Origin: Mycolicibacterium sphagni
GTDB lineage: Bacteria > Actinomycetota > Actinomycetes > Mycobacteriales > Mycobacteriaceae
Assembly (NCBI RefSeq): GCF_002250655.1
Contig: NZ_NOZR01000010.1
Span: 124,001-188,000 of the forward strand
Reading direction: 5' to 3'
DNA: 64,000 bases
Positions 1 to 8,383 of this stretch are shown in pieces; positions within the stretch are counted from its first letter, which is position 1; each line of letters starts with the position of its first letter. The notes under the pieces were generated by a model. That model had not been told where the DNA came from and made no database searches. It was given only the letters and a program-made list of their open reading frames with translations. The position numbers and the translations under genes were made by a program.

Positions 1-854
1 TCGGCGGCGGCAATCCGGCGTGCTGCGGCCCGCAACAACTCCTCGTCGACACCGCTGCGCGCGGCGTACTCGCCGACCGGAATCGTCTGCAATACCTTGC
101 GGACCTCGTCGGCGCCATGGACATGCTCGGCGAGAAACGCTTCGTTGCAGAGGTTTTCCTGCACCAGGACCGCGGCCAGCGCCGCCAGGCACCAGGCGTC
201 GGTGCCGGGCTTCACCCGCAAGTGGAAGTTCGCCAGCCTGGCCGTGTCGGTCACCACCGGGTCGATGACGATCATCGAGCGGGCAGGGTCCTTGGCGATC
301 TCGTTGAGCACCGTGCGGGCCCGCGGGAAGCTCTGCGACATCCACGGGTTCTTGCCCACGAACACCGACACCTCAGCGTGCTCGAACTCGCCGCGGGTGT
401 GCCCGCCGTACAGCTGGACGTCCACCCAGTTCTCGCCGGTCTTCTCCTGCGCCAGCGCATTCGAGCGATACCGCGACCCGAGCAGCTTGAGAAATGAACT
501 GCTGTAGGCGCCGCCGAGATGATTACCCTGACCGCCGCCGCCGTAGTAGAAGATCTTGTCCCCACCGTGGGTGTCGGCGATCCGCCGGAACCCCGCCGCG
601 ATCTCGGTGATGGCGGTGTCCCAGTCGATCTCCTCGTAGCTGCCGTCGGCGCGGCGACGCATCGGCGAGGTCAGCCTGGCCCGGTTGTTCTGGTAATGGT
701 CCAGGCGCAGCGCCTTGTTGCAGGTGTAACCCTGCGAGGCGGGGTTGTCCTTATCGCCGCGGATGCGGGCCAGCGTCCGGCCCTCGGTCTGCACCACGAT
801 GCCGCAGTTGCATTCGCACAGGATGCAGGCGGTGGGTTGCCAGTCAGCGGACAT
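1..854 (-). CDS. Molybdopterin-dependent oxidoreductase, alpha subunit (3' end outside window)
   Basis: N-terminal 284 residues of a Mo-bis-MGD oxidoreductase (formate dehydrogenase / nitrate reductase / DMSO reductase superfamily). The reading frame is open from ATG at 854 to the window edge. The [4Fe-4S] motif is visible: C10-x2-C13-x3-C17 with a fourth Cys at about 44 in YTCNKAL. It is followed by typical text such as DWDTAITEIA, YGGGGQGNHLGG and VFVGKNPWMSQ. No Tat signal is seen, so a cytoplasmic enzyme is likely. A good ribosome site (AGGAGAGGAAG) lies just upstream, and the TetR gene ends 14 bases before the start, so the two are probably co-transcribed. The substrate cannot be told from this fragment. 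Confidence 0.9.
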   Translation of the reverse strand, partial: MSADWQPTACILCECNCGIVVQTEGRTLARIRGDKDNPASQGYTCNKALRLDHYQNNRARLTSPMRRRADGSYEEIDWDTAITEIAAGFRRIADTHGGDKIFYYGGGGQGNHLGGAYSSSFLKLLGSRYRSNALAQEKTGENWVDVQLYGGHTRGEFEHAEVSVFVGKNPWMSQSFPRARTVLNEIAKDPARSMIVIDPVVTDTARLANFHLRVKPGTDAWCLAALAAVLVQENLCNEAFLAEHVHGADEVRKVLQTIPVGEYAARSGVDEELLRAAARRIAAA

Positions 855-868
855 GGGGACTTCCTCTC

Positions 869-1435
869 CTAGATGTCCTGTTCGGCCTCGAGCAGATCGC
901 GCAGTTGCCGATGGACGATGTCGAGCGGCTTGATGTCGCGCGTTGCGCGGGCCAGGACGATGGCGCCCTCGAGGGCGGCGGTCAGCGTCACCGCGAGCTC
1001 CTCGGCACGTTCCGTGGCGATGCCGTCGGCGGTCAGCCGCTGCGCGATCAGGTCGTTCCAGCGGGTGAACGTCGCGGCGGCCCGCTCGAGCACCGGGTTG
1101 GCCGCGCCCGGCTCGCCGGACTCGATGGCCACGGCCAGCACCGGGCAGCCGGCGCGGTAGTCGGTTTCGAGCAGGTTCTTGCGATAGAAGCGGGCCAGGC
1201 CGTCGAGTGCCTCGATGCCGCTGCCGGCCTGGGCCATTCGGGCGGCGACGAAGTTGGCCACGTAATCGATTGCCTCACAGAGTAATTGCGCGCGACCACC
1301 GGGGAAGTAGTGGTAGGCCGAGCCGCGCGGCGCTCCGCTGTGCGCGAGCACGTCGGCGATCGCGGTCGACTGCGCCCCACGTTCGCGGATCAGCAGCGCG
1401 GCGGAGGCGACCATCCGGTCGCGCGGGCTCGTCAT
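869..1435 (-). CDS. TetR/AcrR family transcriptional regulator
   Basis: A 188-residue TetR repressor. The N-terminal helix-turn-helix reads RDRMVASAALLIRERGAQSTAIADVLAHSGAPRG with the usual SAYHYFPGG end of the DNA-binding domain. The C-terminal part resembles the TetR_C_33/LmrA-YxaF-type ligand domain. A longer frame opens at 1480, but it would translate the operator palindrome and adds residues unlike any TetR N-terminus, so ATG 1435 (MTSPRDRM) was chosen. It is transcribed toward the molybdoenzyme gene and divergently from the nitroreductase. The perfect palindrome 3 bases upstream of its start implies autoregulation and control of both neighbours. Ligand unknown. Confidence 0.88.
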   Translation of the reverse strand: MTSPRDRMVASAALLIRERGAQSTAIADVLAHSGAPRGSAYHYFPGGRAQLLCEAIDYVANFVAARMAQAGSGIEALDGLARFYRKNLLETDYRAGCPVLAVAIESGEPGAANPVLERAAATFTRWNDLIAQRLTADGIATERAEELAVTLTAALEGAIVLARATRDIKPLDIVHRQLRDLLEAEQDI

Positions 1436-1437
1436 GC

Positions 1438-1459
1438 TTATGTATGTAACCATACATAA
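1438..1459. promoter_or_regulatory. Perfect 22-bp palindrome, probable TetR operator
   Basis: Arms TTATGTATG and CATACATAA are exact reverse complements separated by TAAC. The site lies between the divergent TetR and nitroreductase starts, 3 and 6 bases from the two start codons. Its size and symmetry are those of TetR-family operators, and its AT-rich text stands out from the GC-rich surroundings. Confidence 0.75.
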
Positions 1460-1464
1460 CGACG

Positions 1465-2157
1465 ATGCGCCAGGGTGCACGGTCGTCAGTGTTGAATGGC
1501 CGGGTGTCTGAGCTTGAGCAGGTGGTGCGCGCTCGCCGGTCGATCCGGTTGTTTCACGCTGACCGACCGGTACCTCGCGCCGACGTTCTTGCCGCGCTCG
1601 ACCTGGCGAGCCGGGCGCCGTCGAACTCCAACACCCAGCCGTGGCATCTCGTGCTGGCCTCCGGTTCGGCGCGGGAGCGGCTCGTGGCCGCGCTGGTGGA
1701 GGCCTCGCGCCATCGTGAACCGGCGATTCCGCCGTTACCGGCCGAGTTCGAGCGTATGAAATATGCTCTGGGGGAACAGCTTTACGGCAGCATGGGCATC
1801 GAGCGCGACGACGCCGACAGCAGGCGAAAGGCGCAGCGACTCAACTGGCGGTTCTACAACGCGCCGCTGGCGGGCATCGTCTGCATGCATCGCGAACTGC
1901 ACCACGTCGACAGCCTTGGTGTCGGGATGTTCCTGCAGACACTGCTGCTCGGGCTGACCGCCCGCGGCCTGGGCACCTGCGTGCAGATGCTCATCGCCGG
2001 GTTTCCCGATGTTATCCGCGAGGCGCTGGACATCCCCGAGCACTACGAGATCCTCTGCGGGCTGGCGATCGGCCATCCCGTCGAGGACTTCCCGTCCAAC
2101 AACCTCGCGATCCCGCGTAAACCGGTCGACGAGTGCGTCGTGTTCCACGACGACTAG
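1465..2157 (+). CDS. Nitroreductase family protein (FMN-dependent)
   Basis: A 230-residue nitroreductase-fold flavoprotein expected to reduce nitro, quinone or enone groups with NAD(P)H and FMN. The FMN-binding signatures RRSIR (about residues 24-28) and APSNSNTQPWH (about 51-61) are present. The C-terminal half has the family's GMFLQTLLLGLTARGLGTC helix and a GLAIGHP strand. An in-frame GTG at 1504 (VSELEQVVRARRS) gives a more typical N-terminus and may be the true start; ATG 1465 would be almost leaderless next to the operator. Divergent from the TetR gene and probably repressed by it. Physiological substrate unknown. Confidence 0.85.
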   Translation: MRQGARSSVLNGRVSELEQVVRARRSIRLFHADRPVPRADVLAALDLASRAPSNSNTQPWHLVLASGSARERLVAALVEASRHREPAIPPLPAEFERMKYALGEQLYGSMGIERDDADSRRKAQRLNWRFYNAPLAGIVCMHRELHHVDSLGVGMFLQTLLLGLTARGLGTCVQMLIAGFPDVIREALDIPEHYEILCGLAIGHPVEDFPSNNLAIPRKPVDECVVFHDD

Positions 2158-2162
2158 GGGCC

Positions 2163-2546
2163 TCAGACTGCGGCGAAGTTGATGGTGGCGGTGGCGGCAA
2201 GCTCATTGTCGTCGCCGCGGTGAATGTCCACCTGGATCACCACCGAACGCTTGCCGGTGCGCAGGATCTTGGCGACCGCGCGGGCCGGGCCGACCTTGAT
2301 CGGCCGGAGGTAGCGTACGAACAGGTCAGTGGTGGCGATGCCGAACCCGAACGGCGTCGCGATCGAGGCCAGCTGCCCCGCCGCGACGTCGGCCATCGTG
2401 GCGATCAGTCCGCCCTGCAGCCCGCCGGCGGTGTTGGTGGTCCGTTCGTCGACGGGCATCTCCATGACGACGGTGCCCTCCTCGGAGGGCACGGTGTGCA
2501 GGCCGACCTGGTCGAATAACTCACGAAGCGAGCGGGGTGCCGTCAT
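2163..2546 (-). CDS. PaaI-type hotdog thioesterase
   Basis: A 127-residue single hotdog domain of the PaaI/YbgC-like acyl-CoA thioesterase family. The helix segment NTAGGLQGGLIATMADVAAG and the strand SVVIQVDIHRGDD fit the family. In many PaaI proteins the equivalent motif is HGG; here it is QGG, so the usual active-site His is Gln, and activity should not be assumed. Start chosen at ATG 2546 (MTAPRSLRELFDQVG); the open frame to 2675 adds residues unlike the family. Gene ends 5 bases after the convergent nitroreductase stop. Confidence 0.8.
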   Translation of the reverse strand: MTAPRSLRELFDQVGLHTVPSEEGTVVMEMPVDERTTNTAGGLQGGLIATMADVAAGQLASIATPFGFGIATTDLFVRYLRPIKVGPARAVAKILRTGKRSVVIQVDIHRGDDNELAATATINFAAV

Positions 2547-2611
2547 GAGAATGACGTTACCGCGCGAGTGCCGAAGATCGGGGGTCGCTGAGGAGTTCGT
2601 CTTGTCAGCCT

Positions 2612-4084
2612 TCAGGCGGTGGGCGCTGACATCCGGGTGGGCTCGTTCCGGCCGCGCAAGACCTCCGAAGCGCACTCGGTCCAGTGCGCCCGCTCAGCCG
2701 CATTGGCTTTCATCAGGGCCGCGTCCGAGCACAGCGCGCGTGCATCGAAGTCTTTGGCCCGATCAGCCAGTCGCGCAGCCTCATTGACCGCATCGCCGAT
2801 CACCGTGTACTCGTAGCGGTGCTCGGCGCCGATGTTCCCGGCGAACACCGGCCCGGCGGAGACGCCGATGCCGAAGTCCACCACGGGCAGCCGGCGTAGC
2901 GCGGCCGTCAATGCGCGAGCCGTGGCCAACGCGTCGGCGGCGGGCTGTGCGCTGGACAGCGGCGCACCGAACACGGCCAGCACCGCGTCACCCTGGAACT
3001 TGTTGATCAGCCCATGGCGTTCGTCGACTGCGGCCACCACGATCTGGAAGAAGTGGTTGAGCACCTCGGCCACCTCGGCAGGTGAACGGTTCTGGGCCAG
3101 CTGGGTCGAGCCGACAAGATCGACGAACAGCACGGCGGCATCACGCACCTCGCCGGTGAGCGTGTCCGCATCGCGGACCGCGCGCAGCGCCACGTCCGTG
3201 CCGACGTGGCGGCCGAACAGATCGTGCAGCCGGTCGCGTTCGGCCAGCCCGGTGACCATCCGGTTGAAACCGCTTTGCAGCCGGCCGATCTCGGAGCGCT
3301 CGTAGACGCCGACCCGGGTGGTCATCTGGCCGCGCTCGACCTCGGCCATGGCGGCGACGACGTCGTGGATCGGATCGGAGATGGACACCGCGACGATCGC
3401 CATCCCGCGCAGCCCCACGAACACCGAGATCACCGCCAGCACGATCACCGGGATTTCGAGCGAGGCGGTCTTCTGGATGATCCAGCCGTTGGATCGCATG
3501 ATGACCACCACGGCGAGGCCGATGATCGGGAGCGCGCTGCTCATCAGCCACATCAGCAGCAGCCGCGAGAGCACCCCCGGTGCGGTGTCGCGGCCGGTGA
3601 GCCGGGTCGCCGCGGCGACGATCGGGCGCATCGGGCGCTGAATGAACAGCAGCGCCGCACCGGTCGACGTGGTGACACCCAACAGCAGAGTCATCCCGAT
3701 GAGCCAGGCGGCCGGTGCGCCGCCGTCGAGGTTGACGAGCAGCAGCACGATGGCGCTGAGGCCCCAGATCGCGGCCAGCACCGCGGACTGGTTGCGCAGA
3801 AATCGTTCGACGAACACCCGGTCCTTGTCATCGGGCGGCTCGCCGGCGGTGAACCAGCGCAGTTTGTAGTCGACGACCAGCACGGCGTAGACGATGACGC
3901 CGGCGATGCCGAAGACGCACAGCACGATCGCGGCGATCAGGGTGTCGGTCTGGAACACGGTGTCAACCGCGGCGACCAGGTCGTGGCGCAACGGCATCAC
4001 CAGCGCGGTGAGTTCGACCCCCGCCAGAATCTGGGCCAAGACGAGTGCGGCGGCGTAGCGGACCTTCCACCACCTCGCCGTCAT
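2612..4084 (-). CDS. Membrane class III adenylate/guanylate cyclase with HAMP domain
   Basis: A 490-residue enzyme expected to make cAMP from ATP. The first half holds about six hydrophobic membrane segments (for example TLIAAIVLCVFGIAGVIVYA and IPVIVLAVISVFVGL), then a HAMP linker (SDPIHDVVAAMAEVERGQM) and a C-terminal catalytic domain. Catalytic features are visible: metal Asp in LFVDLVGST, Lys and second metal Asp in NKFQGDAVLAVFG, and the transition-state Asn/Arg in GDAVNEAARLADR. This is the layout of the mycobacterial Rv1318c/Rv1319c/Rv1320c/Rv3645 group. No partner gene is adjacent; it is divergent from the LLM oxidoreductase at 4181. Confidence 0.92.
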   Translation of the reverse strand: MTARWWKVRYAAALVLAQILAGVELTALVMPLRHDLVAAVDTVFQTDTLIAAIVLCVFGIAGVIVYAVLVVDYKLRWFTAGEPPDDKDRVFVERFLRNQSAVLAAIWGLSAIVLLLVNLDGGAPAAWLIGMTLLLGVTTSTGAALLFIQRPMRPIVAAATRLTGRDTAPGVLSRLLLMWLMSSALPIIGLAVVVIMRSNGWIIQKTASLEIPVIVLAVISVFVGLRGMAIVAVSISDPIHDVVAAMAEVERGQMTTRVGVYERSEIGRLQSGFNRMVTGLAERDRLHDLFGRHVGTDVALRAVRDADTLTGEVRDAAVLFVDLVGSTQLAQNRSPAEVAEVLNHFFQIVVAAVDERHGLINKFQGDAVLAVFGAPLSSAQPAADALATARALTAALRRLPVVDFGIGVSAGPVFAGNIGAEHRYEYTVIGDAVNEAARLADRAKDFDARALCSDAALMKANAAERAHWTECASEVLRGRNEPTRMSAPTA

Positions 4085-4180
4085 GGCTCAGACGCTACTG
4101 GGACGACGGTGCAGAATCACGCTCTCCGAAACTGAGAGTAGTACTTCCGAACGCGCACCCCGCTGCGTAACATCCGCGCT

Positions 4181-5026
4181 GTGAAGTTCGGGATCCCGCT
4201 GGGTGGCGTTCACCCCGGCTTGTGGCGTGACCTGACCGTGCGAGCCGAAGAGCTGGGCTACGAGTCGGTCTGGTTGCCGGAGCATCTGGTGCTGCCTGCC
4301 GAGATGTCGGGCAGCCCCCATCACGGCGACAGCCATCCGCCGATCCCGTCGCAGACCCCGATGTACGACGCGATCGCCTACCTGTCGTACCTGGCCGGGC
4401 AGACCAACACGATCCGGATGGGCACCTACGTCTACAACATCGGGTTGCGCCATCCGTTTGTCAGTGCGCGCGCGGCGACCACGTTGGACATCGTCTCGAA
4501 CGGCCGGTTCGACTTCGGGATCGGCGCGAGCTGGCTCCGGGAGGAGTGGGACGCCTCCGGGCTGGACTTCAGCACCCGCGGCGCCCGCGTCGACGAGGCA
4601 CTTGAGGTGTGCCGGGCGCTATGGACCGAGCCGACCATCGAGCACCACGGCCGCTTCTTCGACTTCGACGCCGTCGCGTTCGAGCCCAAGCCCGTCCAGC
4701 CGGGTGGGCCGCCGATCCACGTCGGCGGTGACGGGCTGCCCGCGTTGCGCCGGGTGGCGCGCTTCGGGTCCGGCTGGATTCCGATGAACCACACCCTGGA
4801 CCAGATCCCCGGCTCGGTGCAGAAGCTGTCGGCGCTGTGGTCCGAGCACGGCCGTGCGGGCAAGCCCGAGGTCACCACATCGGCGCCGTCCGATTCGCCC
4901 GACGACATCAAGCGCGCGGCCGAGGCCGGGATCGACCGGATGATCGTGATGCCGTGGCGGCGCACCAGAGAGGCTCTCGACGGGATCGCGCGCTTCGCCG
5001 ACGACATCCTGACGCGGACCGGATAA
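4181..5026 (+). CDS. LLM-class F420-dependent oxidoreductase (TIGR03619-like)
   Basis: A 281-residue luciferase-like TIM-barrel protein. It begins MKFGIPLGGVHPGLWRDLTVRAEELGYESVWLPEHL from GTG 4181 and carries typical strands FDFGIGASWLREEWDASGLDF and FDAVAFEPKPVQPGGPPIHVGG. Such mycobacterial proteins usually use reduced F420 rather than FMN; that is family knowledge, not proof. It is first in a same-strand run with the SDR (4-base gap), monooxygenase and mycofactocin-type SDR, which suggests a shared catabolic pathway. Substrate unknown. Confidence 0.87.
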   Translation: MKFGIPLGGVHPGLWRDLTVRAEELGYESVWLPEHLVLPAEMSGSPHHGDSHPPIPSQTPMYDAIAYLSYLAGQTNTIRMGTYVYNIGLRHPFVSARAATTLDIVSNGRFDFGIGASWLREEWDASGLDFSTRGARVDEALEVCRALWTEPTIEHHGRFFDFDAVAFEPKPVQPGGPPIHVGGDGLPALRRVARFGSGWIPMNHTLDQIPGSVQKLSALWSEHGRAGKPEVTTSAPSDSPDDIKRAAEAGIDRMIVMPWRRTREALDGIARFADDILTRTG

Positions 5027-5030
5027 CCCG

Positions 5031-5831
5031 GTGACGATCGCGCCGTCGGACATCCTGCTGACCGGCCGGGTGGCCGTCGTGACCGGAGCCGGCACGGGCA
5101 TCGGCCGGGGCATCGCCGACGGGCTGGCGCGCTTCGGCGCGAAAGTCGCGATCTGGGAACGCGATCCGCAGCTGTGCGCACGCACCGCGGACGAGCTCGG
5201 GGTGTTGGGTATCGTCACCGACGTTCGCGACGCCGAGCAGGTCGACGGCGCCCTGGAGCGCACTCGGGAGGAGCTCGGGCCGGTGGACATCCTGGTCAAC
5301 AACGCCGGCGGGGTGTTCGCCTCGCCGCTGCTGGACACCACCGAGAACGGCTGGGATGCCTTGTATAAGGCCAACCTTCGCCACGTCCTGCTGTGTACCC
5401 AGCGGGCGGCGCGGCAGCTGGTCGCCGACGGCCGCGGCGGCAGCGTCATCTCGCTGACGTCGATCGAGGGGGTACGCGCCGCGCCAGGCTATGCGGCCTA
5501 CTCCGCGGCGAAGGCCGGGGTGATCAACTACACCAGGACGGCGGCCTTCGAACTGGCCCCGCACGGCATCCGAGTCAACGCCATCGCCCCCGACATCACC
5601 GTCACCGAAGGTCTGCTGGCACTGTCCCCCGATGGGATCCGGCCGGAGCTCAGCCAGGCCGTCCCGCTGGGACGGCTCGGAGATGTCGACGAGATCGCTT
5701 CGGCAGCAGTCTTTCTCGCCTCCGATATGTCCCGCTACATGACCGGCCAGACGCTGCACGTCGACGGTGGCACCCAGGCCGCGTCGGGCTGGTATCACGC
5801 CGACGGCGGCGCCCGGTTCGGCCCGGCCTGA
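5031..5831 (+). CDS. Short-chain dehydrogenase/reductase
   Basis: A 266-residue classical SDR. The cofactor motif TGAGTGIGRG (about residues 20-29), NNAGG, the catalytic Ser in LTSIEG and YSAAK (Tyr-x3-Lys) are all present. Aspartate in VTDVRDAEQV supports an NAD(P) binding pocket. Start is GTG 5031, four bases after the upstream LLM stop, so translation is probably coupled. It likely oxidises a hydroxyl group or reduces a keto group in the same pathway as its neighbours. The C-terminus has the usual MTGQTLHVDGG. Substrate cannot be inferred. Confidence 0.88.
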   Translation: MTIAPSDILLTGRVAVVTGAGTGIGRGIADGLARFGAKVAIWERDPQLCARTADELGVLGIVTDVRDAEQVDGALERTREELGPVDILVNNAGGVFASPLLDTTENGWDALYKANLRHVLLCTQRAARQLVADGRGGSVISLTSIEGVRAAPGYAAYSAAKAGVINYTRTAAFELAPHGIRVNAIAPDITVTEGLLALSPDGIRPELSQAVPLGRLGDVDEIASAAVFLASDMSRYMTGQTLHVDGGTQAASGWYHADGGARFGPA

Positions 5832-5921
5832 TCAATCCGGGCGCGGACGGTCCACGCGGAGCAGGACCGCGGCGACGAAAAGGTTGACGCATTCCTGACC
5901 ATCCACGAAGCAGACGAACGT

Positions 5922-7493
5922 ATGGTGAGGACCGTGATGCATGACGTGGCGATCATCGGCGCGGGGCCGGGTGGCGTCACCGCCGCACATCTGCTTCAGC
6001 AGAGCGGTATCGACGACTTCGTCATCCTGGAACGCGCCGACGACGTGGGGGGTACCTGGCGCGACAACCACTATCCCGGCCTTGCGGTGGACATCCCGTC
6101 GCTGTGGTACCAATTCCCGTTTGCTCGCGAGGCCGGCTGGTCGAGGCTGTTCGCACCCGGACCCGAGATCCATCGCTATATCCGTGACGTCGCCCGCCGG
6201 GTCGGGGTCTACCCACACCTGCAGACCCACTCGGAGGTGGTGCGCCAGGTGTGGGAGGACGAGGGTGGCTGCTGGCGGCTGGAGATCGCCGACGGTCGCG
6301 TCATCACCGCGCGGTTCTTGATCAGCGCGGTCGGCGGGTACGTCAACGCCAAACCCGATGTGCCCATCGACGGCATCGAGAACTTCGGCGGACGCGTCCT
6401 GCGGCCTAATGACTGGGACGACGAATTCGACGTGCGCGGCAAGCGGGTGGCTGTCATCGGTACCGGGTCCAGCGGAGTGCAGATCGCCGGGGCGCTGGCG
6501 CCGATAGCCGCCAGTCTCGACGTCTATCAGCGGACCCCGGCCTGGGTGTTGCCCAAGGTGGACTTCGACATCACCCCGCGGATCAGCCGTGCCCTGCGGG
6601 TACCCGGCGTGCTCGCCGGCATCGACTGGGCCGGCCGATGGCTGATGGACCTGGCGATGGTTGGCCCGCTGTGCCATGTGTTCTCGCGGCTGCCCGCCAG
6701 CGTTCTGGTGAAAGCCATGCCACTGTACGACTCGTACTGCCGTGCGCTGTACCGCGGCTATCTGCGAGCGGTGGTGAAAGACAAGCACACTCGTGACAAG
6801 CTTGTGCCCCGCTACGGCATCGTGGCCAAGCGCCCGGTGATCTCCAGCTCGTTTCTGCAGATCTTCAACAGGCCGGACACGCAGTTGATCACCACGCCGA
6901 TCGAACGCATCACCAGGACTGGCGTGCAGACCAGTGACGGAGTCGAGCGACCGGTGGATCTCATCGTCACCGCGACCGGCTACGAATTGTGGACCGATCC
7001 CGAAACCTACCGTCCCGGAACGATCCTGGGACGCGACGGCATCGATCTGGCGCTGCAGTACCGCGCCAACGGCCTGCAAAGTTACGCAGGCTCGGCGTAT
7101 CCCGGGCTGCCGAACAGGTGGGAACTGGTCGGCCCGCTCGGCTTCGTCGGGTTCGCCTGGTTCGACTACCTGGAGACGGTGACCACTCATGTGGTGCGGG
7201 CGATCAGCGAAACCCGAAGGCGCGGAGCGCAGGTCGCCGAGATAAGCCAGGCGGCGTTCGCCCGCCGCAACGACAAGCTCCGGCGGCAGGGCAAGGCGAT
7301 TCGCCTCTATCTCAAAGACTGCAACCCCGGGCTCAACACCTATTTCGTCAACTCACAGGGAGACACCGTGTATCACCGGCCGGAAACCATCTTCGCCGCA
7401 TGGCGATTCAGCCGAACGTCGCCGCTCGACGACTACGTGTATTCAACACCTCTGGCCCAGCCGGCCAGTGAGACCAGCGCGAGCATCGCATGA
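5922..7493 (+). CDS. Flavin-containing monooxygenase, Baeyer-Villiger-like
   Basis: A 523-residue FAD/NADPH monooxygenase. Two Rossmann motifs are seen: IIGAGPGGVTAAHLL (about 11-25) and VIGTGSSGVQIAG (about 178-190), with GGTWRDNHYPGLAVD as in cyclohexanone/phenylacetone monooxygenase relatives. The Baeyer-Villiger fingerprint F-x-G-x3-H-x3-W is present as F155-G-G-R-V-L-R161-P-N-D-W165, so Arg replaces the usual His. ATG 5937 (MHDVAIIGAGPGG) is an alternative start. Its stop overlaps the start of the next gene by four bases (ATGA), which ties it to the mycofactocin-type SDR. It may convert a ketone from that SDR into an ester or lactone. Confidence 0.88.
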   Translation: MVRTVMHDVAIIGAGPGGVTAAHLLQQSGIDDFVILERADDVGGTWRDNHYPGLAVDIPSLWYQFPFAREAGWSRLFAPGPEIHRYIRDVARRVGVYPHLQTHSEVVRQVWEDEGGCWRLEIADGRVITARFLISAVGGYVNAKPDVPIDGIENFGGRVLRPNDWDDEFDVRGKRVAVIGTGSSGVQIAGALAPIAASLDVYQRTPAWVLPKVDFDITPRISRALRVPGVLAGIDWAGRWLMDLAMVGPLCHVFSRLPASVLVKAMPLYDSYCRALYRGYLRAVVKDKHTRDKLVPRYGIVAKRPVISSSFLQIFNRPDTQLITTPIERITRTGVQTSDGVERPVDLIVTATGYELWTDPETYRPGTILGRDGIDLALQYRANGLQSYAGSAYPGLPNRWELVGPLGFVGFAWFDYLETVTTHVVRAISETRRRGAQVAEISQAAFARRNDKLRRQGKAIRLYLKDCNPGLNTYFVNSQGDTVYHRPETIFAAWRFSRTSPLDDYVYSTPLAQPASETSASIA

Positions 7494-8320
7494 ACGCCGG
7501 GGACGCGCGCCCGCTGGAGGGCAAGGTCGCTTATGTCACGGGAGGGGCCAGGGGGCAGGGCCGGGCGCACTGCGTCCGACTGGCGCAGGCCGGCGCCGAC
7601 ATCGTCACCATCGACGCCTGCGGGCCGGTGGGCAACCACATCGGATATGAACCGGCAACGCCCGAAGACCTGGCCGAGACCGTACGGCTGGTCGAGGACG
7701 AGGGCGTCAAGATCAGCGCCGACCGGGTGGACGTGCGCGACCACGACGGGCAGAAGCGGGTAATCGCCCGCGCCATCGAACAATTCGGCCGGCTCGACGT
7801 CGTCGTCGCCAATGCCGGCGTGATGAGCTGGGGCCGCGCCTGGGAGATCCCCGCCGAGAAGTGGCAGGAGATCATCGACATCAACCTGACCGGGTTCTTC
7901 AACACCGTGCAGGCGACGGTGCCGGCGATGATCGAAGCCGGCAACGGCGGGTCGATCATCGCGGTCAGCTCCTCGGCCGGAATCAAGGCGGTACCCGGCG
8001 CCGGTCACTACTGCGCCAGCAAGTTCGGCGTTGTGGGACTGGCGAATTCGTTGGCGCTGGAGCTGGGCGAATTCGGGATCAGGGTCAACTCGGTGCATAC
8101 CTACGGTGTGGATACCGCTTTGGGCAATGACCTGTCGATGTACTCGATGTTCGAGAAGCACCCGCATTACGTGTACAGCTTCTCGCCGGGTGCGCTACCC
8201 ACCGAATCGCTCATCGCGCCCAGTCAGGTCAGCGAGGTGGTGCTGTTCCTGGCCAGCGACGCCTCGGCGTTGTTGACGGCGGCCCAGATCCCGGCCGACA
8301 AAGGCTATATGAAGGTCTAG
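7490..8320 (+). CDS. Mycofactocin-coupled SDR family oxidoreductase
   Basis: A 276-residue SDR with the features of the mycofactocin-coupled subfamily (TIGR03971). These are the cofactor motif TGGARGQGRAH near residue 17 and the extra insert after the second strand, IDACGPVGNHIGYEPATPEDLAETVRLVEDEG. In characterised members this insert buries NAD so that electrons leave through mycofactocin. Catalytic Ser (AVSSSAG) and Tyr-x3-Lys (YCASK) are intact. It overlaps the monooxygenase stop by 4 bases. It probably oxidises a secondary alcohol to the ketone used by that enzyme. No mftA-F genes are in the window. Confidence 0.86.
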   Translation: MNAGDARPLEGKVAYVTGGARGQGRAHCVRLAQAGADIVTIDACGPVGNHIGYEPATPEDLAETVRLVEDEGVKISADRVDVRDHDGQKRVIARAIEQFGRLDVVVANAGVMSWGRAWEIPAEKWQEIIDINLTGFFNTVQATVPAMIEAGNGGSIIAVSSSAGIKAVPGAGHYCASKFGVVGLANSLALELGEFGIRVNSVHTYGVDTALGNDLSMYSMFEKHPHYVYSFSPGALPTESLIAPSQVSEVVLFLASDASALLTAAQIPADKGYMKV

Positions 8321-8325
8321 CGCCC

Positions 8326-8349
8326 GGCGGGCTGGGGGCACCCCCCGCC
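8326..8349. terminator. GC-rich hairpin between convergent genes
   Basis: GGCGGG pairs with CCCGCC around an inner GGGG/CCC, giving a strong stem between the SDR stop (8320) and the FadD stop (8384). There is no T-run, as is common for mycobacterial terminators. It could end transcription from both sides. The adjoining text (GGGGGAGAGCGAAGCGAC) looks like a short intergenic repeat, but no second copy was found in this window. Confidence 0.45.
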
Positions 8350-8383
8350 GCAGGCCAGGGGGAGAGCGAAGCGACTCGGGGAT

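Noticed and set aside
5832..7190. 452-residue frame on the minus strand opposite the monooxygenase
   Set aside because: Antisense shadow with His/Gln/Asp-rich low-complexity text; the plus-strand monooxygenase has complete motifs.
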